DNA from: Clostridium_AI sp964409685
GTDB lineage: Bacteria; Bacillota; Clostridia; Lachnospirales; Lachnospiraceae
Length of the DNA stretch: 64,000 nucleotides
Reading direction: 5' to 3'
Assembly (NCBI GenBank): GCA_964409685.1
Contig: CAYPEJ010000022.1
Span: forward strand, 23,705 to 87,704
The notes under the pieces are model-generated. The model saw only the letters and a list, made by a program, of their open reading frames with translations. It was not told the DNA's origin and did not search any database. Within the stretch, counting starts at the first letter, position 1. The number at the start of each line of letters is the position of its first letter. A program made the translations under genes and the position numbers. Below, piece by piece: positions 26,739 to 34,944 of the stretch.

Positions 26739-27524
26739 TTAATGGAGCTTTTTAAGAAATAATTCCAGACTCGTAGTCGGATCTGGATTTTCCCCGATAA
26801 TAGGTGTGATATTACGGCTTTTTAATACTTCTTCTTGAATTGGATTGGGTACTGCCATGAATATGTAGGATTTCGGTTGTGATTTTTTATTCCCGAAGCC
26901 CCATATTTTATTTAATTTATAAAGTAAAAACCGGATGTTAATGTCGGACAGGCTATATCCAATAAATAGTATCGATTTTCCTAATATATCTGCACGTAGT
27001 TTAATATCTAACGGTGATTCAAAATCCATTCGGTCGAAATAACTACTTTCCGTTAAAACTAGGCTTCGGAAGTTGCTTACATCTCCGTGGAGCTTGATAA
27101 TCTGCGTTTTTCCTTTTTGCACTTTGGTAATATCTTGTACACGGGCTATTTTAGTATATGGCTTATGATGTAGTCGATATGCCTGTTCTAAGCAAGTATC
27201 AAAATTCGTGGTATAAATGACAGGGAAATCCAGTTCGACGATTCGTTGGTGAACGTAGGAAGATTTTATTTTTGCATCGTCAACTTTCCAATTTTCTTGC
27301 ATCCAGTTGGTTAATCCTTTTAAGTCACCTTTTTGAATCTTGTAGTATTCGGCTAAGACAAGAGGTTCTCCGTACATAGAGAAAATGTCGGGATCATAGT
27401 GGAGATGTTTGGCAATTTCGTTCAGGAGTTGAGACCATGTGGGAAGGTTTAGGGTTGCAGATACTCCCGCACCGACGAAAAGGATGACGTTTCCTTCCTG
27501 AATTCGTTGGATTAATTCGTTCAT
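26739..27524 (-). CDS. SIR2-family protein, probable defence NADase effector
   Basis: Single-domain SIR2-like protein of 261 residues. NAD-site motifs are ILFVGAGVSATLNLPTW (residues 14-30), YTTNFDTCLEQAY with the conserved Asn107, KLHGDVSNFRS with the conserved His146, and LFIGYSLSDINIRFLL near 187-201. This pattern (SIR2_2 type) is that of defence NADases (ThsA, DSR, SIR2-HerA, Kongming) rather than sirtuin deacetylases: no zinc-binding Cys quartet is seen. The ATG lies 3 nt after the HAM1-like stop, with AGGAGATGAG as ribosome site, so the two form an operon. The coding strand is A/C-rich, unlike the neighbouring genes, which suggests transfer. Confidence 0.88.
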   Translation of the reverse strand: MNELIQRIQEGNVILFVGAGVSATLNLPTWSQLLNEIAKHLHYDPDIFSMYGEPLVLAEYYKIQKGDLKGLTNWMQENWKVDDAKIKSSYVHQRIVELDFPVIYTTNFDTCLEQAYRLHHKPYTKIARVQDITKVQKGKTQIIKLHGDVSNFRSLVLTESSYFDRMDFESPLDIKLRADILGKSILFIGYSLSDINIRFLLYKLNKIWGFGNKKSQPKSYIFMAVPNPIQEEVLKSRNITPIIGENPDPTTSLELFLKKLH

Positions 27525-27527
27525 TGG

Positions 27528-28100
27528 TTACTCATCTCCTTTTAAGAAATTTAGAAATGTAGTGATAGTTTTATAGCGGATGGATGGATAGTTGATTTCT
27601 TCTCGCAAGCTGGAAATGGTTTTGGTTTGTCCTTCGGGAATGAAAATACAATCCCAGTGGTGGGTACGGTTTCCTTGTGGGGATTTTGAAATCGTTCCTT
27701 GTAAGGTTTCTTGGAAAATGGATATTTGCTTGCCATCACAATAGGCAATCGCCGTAATGGATTTTGCGTTGGTGTTGTCTCGACTTCCGAAGTAGTCGCA
27801 GAATTTTTCTGGGGTTAAGGAATTCCAGATGATTTCCGTTAGACCTCCTGGGAGGTCACCGAAGTCTTCTATGTAGAGACCGGTCTGTTCGACGAAGACG
27901 GGTCGTTTTAAATATCGGAAGGCTTTTTTGACTTTATCGGTGACGATTTCCTGCATGTTTAGGCATTGGATTTCATGGATTTTGTAAGTGACACAGGTTA
28001 GAGCGAGGTTGTGCGTGGAAAATAGATGTTGCATTTCATAGATTTTTCTTGGATTGCTGGATACGAAGCAGAGTTGAGTTGTTCGGTCTGTTTGATTCAT
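27528..28100 (-). CDS. HAM1/RdgB-like nucleotide-binding protein with altered active site
   Basis: Protein of 190 residues with the HAM1/ITPase fold signatures: FVSSNPRKIYEMQ (N-x-x-K nucleotide motif, residues 12-24), VEQTGLYIEDFGDLPGG (70-86), HHWDCIFIPEG (147-157) and SIRYKT (173-178). In active dITP/XTP pyrophosphatases these read E-D-S/T-G-L, F-G-Y/W-D-P-I-F and S-H-R. Here the catalytic Asp is Gln72 and the SHR His is Ile174, so it probably binds rather than cleaves a nucleotide. It is first in an operon with the SIR2 gene. It starts 36 nt from a CRISPR array with no clear promoter between. GGAGGTGA precedes the ATG. Confidence 0.85.
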   Translation of the reverse strand: MNQTDRTTQLCFVSSNPRKIYEMQHLFSTHNLALTCVTYKIHEIQCLNMQEIVTDKVKKAFRYLKRPVFVEQTGLYIEDFGDLPGGLTEIIWNSLTPEKFCDYFGSRDNTNAKSITAIAYCDGKQISIFQETLQGTISKSPQGNRTHHWDCIFIPEGQTKTISSLREEINYPSIRYKTITTFLNFLKGDE

Positions 28101-28136
28101 AGGGAATCACCTCCGTTTGTTGCCGTGGGTTGACAA

Positions 28137-29468
28137 TAGTCTATGCCCTTTCGAGGAAATACATTACTTAACAGAGCATTTAAGACTATTCCGGAAAGCT
28201 ACAAGGTGTTTTCGTCCCCTCACGGGGAATTAGATTACTTAACTGTCATGCAAGAGCTGGTCAGAAACTTTCAAAAGTAAGTTTTCGTCCCCTCACGGGG
28301 AATTAGATTACTTAACGAGACAAAAGCGTATAAGGACAAGTCCTTGCGTGGAGTTTTCGTCCCCTCACGGGGAATTAGATTACTTAACTGTTATGGAGTT
28401 TATTATTTAATAATAACTGTCTTATGTTTTCGTCCCCTCACGGGGGAATTAGATTACTTAACTTTGCTGGTATTGCGATTGCTAAACAATTAAAGAGGTT
28501 TTCATCCCCTCACGGGGAATTAGATTACTTAACTTTGCTGGTATTGCGATTGCTAAACAATTAAAGAGGTTTTCGTCCCCTCACGGGGAATTAGATTACT
28601 TAACTTGACTTCATCAGCCAATGCGATGACATTGTTTGGTTTTCGTCCCCTCACGGGGAATTAGATTACTTAACATTTCTCGGCAACGATGTGAAGAAAG
28701 ATTTCCAAGGTTTTCGTCCCCTCACGGGGAATTAGATTACTTAACTAAAAGAGTTGAATTTGTTACCCCTAGTGCTGATATGTTTTCGTCCCCTCACGGG
28801 GAATTAGATTACTTAACGGTTTAATATGGCAGATGAATTTGATTTCAATATTGAGTTTTCGTCCCCTCACGGGGAATTAGATTACTTAACTTTGTAGTTT
28901 TCTATCTAAATTCTACCAATTGAAATAACAGTTTTCGTCCCCTCACGGGGAATTAGATTACTTAACAATCAACTTATCTCCTGCATCATGACCGTAATTG
29001 TCAGTTTTCGTCCCCTCACGGGGAATTAGATTACTTAACGTTCTTTCGGTAATTTCCTTCTGTACTGTTTTTTTTGTTTTCGTCCCCTCACGGGGAATTA
29101 GATTACTTAACAATTGCATAACCGTTTCTTTCGCTGCTTCTTCTGCGTTTTCGTCCCCTCACGGGGAATTAGATTACTTAACGCTAAATATGAATAAGAA
29201 TATAAAAGTTACACTTAGTTTTCGTCCCCTCACGGGGAATTAGATTACTTAACCTATGTCAGAGGAAGAAAAAGCCTTTGTCATAGCTAGTTTTCGTCCC
29301 CTCACGGGGAATTAGATTACTTAACTCGAGCAACATTATAGTATGCTGTTTTTCCGTCTGGAGTTTTCGTCCCCTCACGGGGAATTAGATTACTTAACAA
29401 TGTTGCTGTTTCTGTTTCACTATCATTGGAAAGTTTTCGTCCCCTCACGGGGAATTAGATTACTTAAC
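28137..29468 (-). CRISPR. CRISPR array 1: 18 intact 36-nt repeats plus one eroded copy, 18 spacers
   Basis: On the plus strand repeats begin GTTTTCGTCCCC and end GATTACTTAAC, with a hairpin TCCCC-TCAC-GGGGA. Intact copies start at 28208, 28281, 28353, 28426, 28498, 28569, 28639, 28710, 28782, 28855, 28931, 29004, 29076, 29147, 29218, 29290, 29363 and 29433. Spacers are 34-40 nt. The copy at 28137-28172 keeps only its 3' part; the copy at 28426 has an extra G and that at 28498 a G-to-A change. Erosion on the left puts the leader on the right, so crRNA reads from the minus strand with handle ACGAAAAC, as in repeats ending GGGGAC-x-GAAAC linked to type III. No cas genes are nearby. Confidence 0.97.
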
Positions 29469-29641
29469 CCTACCATCTCAAACCCTTGCCACTACTGGTC
29501 TGAAAATGTACTTTGCGGGGCAAACTTATTTTTTATCTTTCTAAACTCCATTTTCCATCCATGAAAGCTATCAAACCCTCTGTATATCATGCGCGGGGTA
29601 AAAATTCCATACATATCCATATATCATTTTTCTAAACACAA

Positions 29642-29671
29642 TTTATACTATGTATTCGACATTTTTGTCAC
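29642..29671 (-). promoter_or_regulatory. Candidate leader promoter of CRISPR array 1
   Basis: In the AT-rich stretch right of the array the minus strand has GTGACA (29671-29666) and TATAAA (29647-29642), spaced 18 nt. The distance to the first repeat is about 170 nt. The region 29469-29700 is therefore taken as leader. Confidence 0.45.
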
Positions 29672-29739
29672 TTTTTCTATTTTACCTCATTCTTCCAGAA
29701 AATGCAACACTTTACTGAACATTTTTTAGTAATAGTACA

Positions 29740-29833
29740 AATTCAATTCCTCCTGAATCTTCTCAACATCCCCTTACGCCTCTTCCGCCTTCTCGTCTTT
29801 CTCTTCCGTCTTCACTTCATCCGTCGGTATTCC
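29740..29833 (-). pseudogene. Broken partial copy of the adjacent coiled-coil gene
   Basis: Minus-strand codons 29833-29740 read GIPTDEVKTEEKDEKAEEA, a stop, then GDVEKIQEELNL. This matches the neighbouring gene product (TLTDEVKKEEAAEEEDEKVE ... VDVEKIQEEL). It is a short tandem duplicate of the acidic C-terminal region, with an in-frame stop and a loss of several codons. It lies just behind the intact gene, between it and the CRISPR leader. Confidence 0.7.
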
Positions 29834-29855
29834 ATTGATTCATCTTCTATTACTA

Positions 29856-30788
29856 TTACAGCAACTCATCAATCTTTATCCCAAGTACATCCTCTGGCAA
29901 CATCCCATTCGCCAAGATAAACTTCTTAAATCTCCCTAAGATATCTTTCTGCGCAGATGTCAACTCTTCTTGAATCTTCTCCACATCCACTTGTTCCTCT
30001 TCTACCTTCTCGTCTTCCTCTTCCGCTGCTTCTTCCTTCTTCACTTCGTCCGTTAATGTTCCACCACCGAACTTCTCTTCTAATTCTTCTTTCGCTTCCT
30101 CATAAATCTCCGTAATAATATTCTGAACGGCAACTTCCATAATCTCTGCTGCCGCAGCTTGCACTGCAACCATCGGGTCAGCTTTCAAACGTTCTAGCTT
30201 AATGGCTTCAATCTGTTTTCCTGTATTATCTACTTTCCCCATTGCATCTGCTTTCCGTTCTTCCCAAACTTCAGCCTGTGCATCATATTCTAACGCCGCT
30301 TTCTGATAGTCTGTAATCTCACCCATTTCTTCCAATTTCGTCATATCTTCCTCTGTCAATGAAAATGGATCATTTACACTCTTCCTAAGCAACTCTAAAT
30401 TTTCCTCTTCCTCACAGCCATCGGTAATCCCATATTCTTCTTTCAATTCTTTCTGTGCCTGTTCAATCTTATTTAGCTCTTCGTTATACTTTTCAATTTC
30501 TTTCGTAAGTTCTTCTCTCTGTACTTCACTATCTTTTATAGCGTTATCTACCTCTAAATCACTGGTAAACTGCTCTAAAATCTTCTTCAATGCATTTTTC
30601 TGTGCATCTGCTTTCTTCTGCCCCATCTGCTCAGAAAATAATATTGGAGAATCTCCGACAAATATATTTTTACCGCCTTCATGTTCCTGTGCAGATTCTT
30701 TTTTCACCTCTTCCTTTTGTCCTATTGATACGCTATCTTGAAATATCCCTGTTCCAAATCGATCGGTATGTACATTAATTGATGCCAT
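29856..30788 (-). CDS. Acidic coiled-coil protein of unknown function
   Basis: Protein of 310 residues, strongly charged and rich in Glu/Lys. Long coiled-coil stretches lie at about residues 70-140 and 210-260, with an acidic low-complexity tail (EEEDEKVEEEQVDVEKIQEE) before a short C-terminal domain FKKFILANGMLPEDVLG. No membrane span or signal is seen and I recognise no family. ATG at 30788 has AGGAGG 7 nt upstream; the ORF extension to 30848 lacks a ribosome site. It is divergent from rqcH, and its transcript runs toward CRISPR array 1. Confidence 0.75.
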   Translation of the reverse strand: MASINVHTDRFGTGIFQDSVSIGQKEEVKKESAQEHEGGKNIFVGDSPILFSEQMGQKKADAQKNALKKILEQFTSDLEVDNAIKDSEVQREELTKEIEKYNEELNKIEQAQKELKEEYGITDGCEEEENLELLRKSVNDPFSLTEEDMTKLEEMGEITDYQKAALEYDAQAEVWEERKADAMGKVDNTGKQIEAIKLERLKADPMVAVQAAAAEIMEVAVQNIITEIYEEAKEELEEKFGGGTLTDEVKKEEAAEEEDEKVEEEQVDVEKIQEELTSAQKDILGRFKKFILANGMLPEDVLGIKIDELL

Positions 30789-31049
30789 ATCTACTCCTCC
30801 TTTTTCCTCTATCTTATCTATCACTCTATCTATCATTCTTCGACACACTATTTTCTATAAACCAACATAAAATAACTCACGAATATGTATACACTTTTTG
30901 TTTGTATCGACCAAATATTCAATTATCTTTACATCTCTATCCACCACTGGAAAATTCATTTCCATTTCCAATTAAGTTATTGTATAATAGATTACAAAAA
31001 TCCTTTCGGGTTCCTTTGGGACTCGATCGTATGAAAGATAGGAGATAAC

Positions 31050-32807
31050 ATGGCATTAGACGGTATTGTAATTTCAAATGTAGTAAAAGAATTAAACGAC
31101 TGCCTTACGGGTGGACGTATTAATAAAATTGCACAGCCAGAAAAAGACGAGCTCTTATTGACGATAAAGAATAACCGTGAACAATATAAACTTTTGATTT
31201 CTGCTGGTGCGAGTCTTCCGTTGATTTATTTAACGGATGATAATAAACCAAGTCCCATGACGGCACCAAATTTTTGTATGTTGCTTCGAAAGCATTTGAA
31301 TAGTGCACGTATTTTGAGCGTTACGCAGCCAAGTTTGGAGCGTATCGTGGATATTAAGATTGAGCATTTAAATGAGTTGGGCGATATTTGTACGAAGCAT
31401 CTGATTGTGGAATTGATGGGTAAACATAGTAATATTATTTTTGTGGATGACGAAATGCGTATCGTGGATAGTATTAAGCACGTTTCAGCGTTAGTTAGTT
31501 CTGTGCGTGAGGTTCTTCCGGGACGTGATTATTTTATTCCAGAGACTCAACATAAGTTAGATCCACTAAATATTACGTTAGAACAGTTCCAAGATGAGGT
31601 TCTTAGTAAACCTATGAAGTTAGGGAAGGCAATTTATTCTTCTTTAACTGGATTTAGCCCTTTGATTGCAAATGAAATCTGCCATCGTGCAAGTTTGGAC
31701 GGCGACCAAGATTGTGCTTCTTTATCAATGGAACAGGGAATTCATTTGTTTCAAAATTTGGATCGATTATTAGATGAGTTGAGGGAAGGGGATTTTTCAC
31801 CAAATATCGTATACCAAGATGGAAATCCAGTGGAGTTCTCTTCTACTACTCTTACTTGTTATGATGGAAATGAAAAGAAGACTTTTGATTCTATCTCTGT
31901 AGTATTAAAAGAGTATTATCAAATGAAAGACGTAGTTACGAGAATTCGTCAAAAGTCTACAACCCTACGAAAAGTGGTTTCTACAGCGCTAGAACGAAAT
32001 CGTAAGAAGTATGATTTGCAAGCGAAACAATTGCGTGATACAGAAAAGCGTGAAAAGTTTAAGGTGTATGGGGAACTGCTTACTACTTACGGGTATGAGG
32101 CGAAACCTGGGGATAAATCGTTGACTTGTATTAATTTCTATGATGATCAAGAAGTTACGATTCCTTTAGATGAGACAAAAACAGCTATGGAAAATGCGAA
32201 AAAGTATTTTGACAAATATAATAAGTTAAAGCGTACATTTGAGGCGGTTACGGTTCAAATGCAGGAAACAAAGGAAGAAATTGAGCATTTAGAATCCATT
32301 AGTAATGCATTGGATATTGCTTTAAAAGAAGATGATTTGGTATCCCTAAAAGAGGAATTGATTCAATTCGGTTATATGAAGCGTAAAAATGTGTCTGGTA
32401 AAGGCAAGAAAACGAAGACGACGAAGATTGTGAATAAGCCGATGCATTTTGTATCTTCAGATGGGTTCCATATTTATGTTGGAAAAAACAATTTCCAGAA
32501 TGATGAATTGACCTTTAAGTTTGCGGTAGGAAATGACTGGTGGTTCCATGCAAAAGGTATTGCTGGTTCTCATGTTATTGTGAAGACAAATGGTGAGGAA
32601 CTTCCTGACCGTACTTTTGAGGAAGCAGGACAACTTGCAGCATATTTTTCTAAAGGAAAAGAGATGGACAAGGTGGAAATTGATTATACAGAAAAGAAAA
32701 ATATTAAGAAACCGAATGGTAGTAAACCAGGATTTGTTGTTTACTACACCAACTACTCTTTAATAGCGAAACCAGATATTACAGGGATTGAGCAACTTGC
32801 AGATTAG
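31050..32807 (+). CDS. rqcH: Ribosome quality control protein RqcH (NFACT family)
   Basis: NFACT-family protein of 585 residues, homologous to Rqc2/NEMF and formerly called fibronectin-binding protein. It binds stalled 50S subunits and directs C-terminal Ala tailing. The NFACT-N domain begins MALDGIVISNVVKELND. A central coiled coil follows (residues 290-420), and the NFACT-R domain has DGFHIYVGKNNFQNDELTF, then DWWFHAKGIAGSHVIV. GGAG precedes the ATG. The PHP-phosphatase gene follows after 9 nt. Confidence 0.93.
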   Translation: MALDGIVISNVVKELNDCLTGGRINKIAQPEKDELLLTIKNNREQYKLLISAGASLPLIYLTDDNKPSPMTAPNFCMLLRKHLNSARILSVTQPSLERIVDIKIEHLNELGDICTKHLIVELMGKHSNIIFVDDEMRIVDSIKHVSALVSSVREVLPGRDYFIPETQHKLDPLNITLEQFQDEVLSKPMKLGKAIYSSLTGFSPLIANEICHRASLDGDQDCASLSMEQGIHLFQNLDRLLDELREGDFSPNIVYQDGNPVEFSSTTLTCYDGNEKKTFDSISVVLKEYYQMKDVVTRIRQKSTTLRKVVSTALERNRKKYDLQAKQLRDTEKREKFKVYGELLTTYGYEAKPGDKSLTCINFYDDQEVTIPLDETKTAMENAKKYFDKYNKLKRTFEAVTVQMQETKEEIEHLESISNALDIALKEDDLVSLKEELIQFGYMKRKNVSGKGKKTKTTKIVNKPMHFVSSDGFHIYVGKNNFQNDELTFKFAVGNDWWFHAKGIAGSHVIVKTNGEELPDRTFEEAGQLAAYFSKGKEMDKVEIDYTEKKNIKKPNGSKPGFVVYYTNYSLIAKPDITGIEQLAD

Positions 32808-32816
32808 GAGGTATCT

Positions 32817-33620
32817 ATGATTCGAGCAGATTATCATGTACACACGGATTTTTCTAGTGATTCTACTTCTCCTATGGAGGATATGGTAAAACAGGCGATT
32901 TCACTAGGACTTGACCGTGTATGTTTTACAGACCATATGGATTATGATTTTCCAGAACAGTATGAGTTACGCTTTGTATTTGATACAGATGAATATTGGA
33001 AGAAACTTATTGAGTTACAGAAAAAATACCCTCAGATTAAGATTTTGAAGGGGATTGAGTGTGGCATGCAGGCAGGACTAGGGAAACGTTATGAGGAGTT
33101 AATTTCTTCATATGACTTTGATTTTGTAATCAATTCTTGTCATGTGCTATTTCAAATGGATCCTTACTACCCAGAATTTTGGGAACATCGTTCCGAAAAG
33201 GAAGGGATTACTGCTTATTTTGAGACGATTCTTGCGAATATTAAGGAGTTTCAAAACTTTGATGTATGTGGACATATTGATTATATTGTGCGATATGCGC
33301 CTTCTAAGCCAGAACATATTAATCTGAGGGATTATTGGGATTTGATTGATGAAATCTTGAAGACGGTAGTTCAGATGGGAAAAGGAATTGAAGCCAATAC
33401 GTCTGGTTACAAATATGGACTTGGTAGACCACATCCTTCTGAGGATATATTGAGACGTTATCTTGAGCTTGGTGGTGAGATTCTGACAGTTGGTTCGGAT
33501 GGTCACCAGCCAATTCATATGGCATATGACTTTGACAAGGCTTGTGAGTTGTTAAAGCATATCGGATTCCGTTATTATACGGTATTTAAAAAAAGAAAAC
33601 CTGAGTTTTTCTTATTATAG
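32817..33620 (+). CDS. hisK: PHP-domain histidinol-phosphatase-like protein
   Basis: PHP-superfamily phosphoesterase of 267 residues resembling the HisK/HisJ type. Metal-binding motifs are DYHVHTDFSSDS (H-x-H), CFTDHMD, KGIECGMQ (Glu), SCHVL, DVCGHIDYIVRYA and VGSDGHQP. It would release phosphate from histidinol phosphate, but no other his gene is near, so the substrate is not certain. AGGAGG lies 5 nt before the ATG and the gene is co-transcribed with rqcH. Confidence 0.85.
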   Translation: MIRADYHVHTDFSSDSTSPMEDMVKQAISLGLDRVCFTDHMDYDFPEQYELRFVFDTDEYWKKLIELQKKYPQIKILKGIECGMQAGLGKRYEELISSYDFDFVINSCHVLFQMDPYYPEFWEHRSEKEGITAYFETILANIKEFQNFDVCGHIDYIVRYAPSKPEHINLRDYWDLIDEILKTVVQMGKGIEANTSGYKYGLGRPHPSEDILRRYLELGGEILTVGSDGHQPIHMAYDFDKACELLKHIGFRYYTVFKKRKPEFFLL

Positions 33621-33652
33621 GTTATTTTATAGGTTATTGAGATATACAAAGT

Positions 33653-33701
33653 GCCCCAACCGACGGTATTCACACATTTTGCATAAATCGTTTGTTGGGG
33701 C
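33653..33701. terminator. Terminator after the rqcH-hisK pair
   Basis: GCCCCAAC (33653-33660) pairs with GTTGGGGC (33694-33701), with a 33-nt loop. T-rich sequence follows on the plus strand. It may also serve the convergent GH113-like gene. Confidence 0.6.
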
Positions 33702-33720
33702 GTTCTCTTATATTATCTTT

Positions 33721-33805
33721 CTATGTAAACTTGTTTACTATGTATACTTGTTTACTATGTATACTTGTTTACTATGTATACTTGTTTACTATGTACACTT
33801 GTTTA
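33721..33805. repeat. 17-bp tandem repeat, about 4.5 copies
   Basis: The unit CTTGTTTACTATGTATA repeats at 33730, 33747, 33764 and 33781 (last copy with one C for T), with a partial copy at 33798-33805 and a partial unit before. The right end overlaps the last codons and stop of the GH113-like gene. Short AT-rich minisatellite. Confidence 0.9.
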
Positions 33806-34727
33806 AACATGGAATAATTGTTTTCCACTTCTCGTATATGATATTACACGCGGGCTTCCCATAAATAAAATAATGTCTATCCATACTTGCTGCTTTCTCT
33901 GTTAATCTTCTATTGTTCCAGCACCAGATTCCTATACCCTGTAAACAAGCTTCTTCGTTACAACTTTCGAATAATGTCTGAAAAAATTCTACTTGTTCTT
34001 GCAAGGATAATTCACCTTCTGCAAACCAATCATTTGGCTTTATGGATGCACCTTTCATGGACATGCAACCACACTCTGTTAACAAAATATTTTTCTTTAC
34101 TTCTTGGGCTAGTCGATGTAATCTTGATAACTCTTTTCCAATAAAGCTTTTTGGGTAATTGCCCGCTGATGCAATCGTATCTAAAGATGACCAGAACAAA
34201 ATGCTTTCCTCATTATAAATGTCTGCCTCATATGTAAGTAACCCACCATAACGTTCTCGAACTTTTGCGATCAAATCCATCCATTCCACTGTAAATGACT
34301 CCAATTGCAATAACTGACTTCCAACAAAAAACATGGAACATTGATTTTTTTCTGCAATCTCTGCGTAATGAAGAATAAACTTCGAATAACTTTGAAACCA
34401 CTGCTCTCTCCAAGAACCATTCTGCTGCGCCCCAATTGCTCCACGATGCTCTCCGTTGCGACATTCTACAACTGGTTTTAGGACAACTTGTAAATCAAGA
34501 CTTCGAGCATAATGAATAAAATCTATCAAATCAGCATCTTTTGGCATAACAGGATGCTGGTAATCTACATCTTTACTCATAGGTTCATCTTGTAACGCGC
34601 CTAATACAATAATGACGGTATTACATGCTGTCTTTCTCTTCATTAGCATCAAATTATCTTTCGTTTTTTCTTCACCAATACAATGATAATTAAATCCAGT
34701 GTAATTTATGGCTTTTATAAATTCCAT
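33789..34727 (-). CDS. GH113-like TIM-barrel protein with altered acid/base residue
   Basis: Protein of 312 residues resembling family GH113 beta-mannanases and related TIM-barrel hydrolases. The segment MFFVGSQLLQLESFTVEWMD aligns with the G-T-E acid/base motif, but Glu is Gln here (codon CAG). The nucleophile region ILLTECGCMSMKGASIKPND keeps its Glu. IWCWNNRRLTEKAA is the final barrel strand region. No signal peptide, so it is cytoplasmic. ATG at 34727 has AGGAG 8 nt upstream; the ORF extension to 34859 is not supported. The stop codon lies inside a tandem repeat, so the C-terminus may have been altered. Function uncertain. Confidence 0.65.
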   Translation of the reverse strand: MEFIKAINYTGFNYHCIGEEKTKDNLMLMKRKTACNTVIIVLGALQDEPMSKDVDYQHPVMPKDADLIDFIHYARSLDLQVVLKPVVECRNGEHRGAIGAQQNGSWREQWFQSYSKFILHYAEIAEKNQCSMFFVGSQLLQLESFTVEWMDLIAKVRERYGGLLTYEADIYNEESILFWSSLDTIASAGNYPKSFIGKELSRLHRLAQEVKKNILLTECGCMSMKGASIKPNDWFAEGELSLQEQVEFFQTLFESCNEEACLQGIGIWCWNNRRLTEKAASMDRHYFIYGKPACNIIYEKWKTIIPCLNKCT

Positions 34728-34847
34728 AACTATCACTCCTTTTCTAGAACCGTATCCATTAAGCAAACTATCTCTTTGTATAAGTGCATTTCTTCTTTTA
34801 CTATTTTTACTATAATATGGTCGATATAAAAAAATATTATTAAAATC

Positions 34848-34896
34848 AAAATAGAGCAATGTCTATACTTGTAGTATAGGACTTTTGCTCTATTTT
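34848..34896 (-). terminator. Terminator of the isc-mnmA operon
   Basis: AAAATAGAGCAA (34848-34859) pairs with TTGCTCTATTTT (34885-34896). An inner stem GTCTATACT/AGTATAGG extends it, with a loop of 3 nt. T-run on the minus strand. Confidence 0.85.
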
Positions 34897-34944
34897 TACA
34901 ACCAATTTCTAAAACATGTATATAAATTTGGATCAAAGTGTAAA

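Noticed and set aside
28636..29564. Plus-strand ORFs with repeated SSPHGELDYLT peptides
   Set aside because: They are translations of CRISPR array 1 repeats and spacers; no ribosome sites, and the peptide repeat is the DNA repeat.
32817..33620. PHP protein considered as the missing KomA-like deaminase
   Set aside because: Its motifs are those of PHP phosphoesterases (H-x-H, GSDGH), not of adenosine deaminases, and it is in another operon 5 kb away.
33637..33864. 75-codon plus-strand ORF after the hisK-like gene
   Set aside because: It consists largely of the 17-bp tandem repeat and crosses a terminator and the end of a minus-strand gene.
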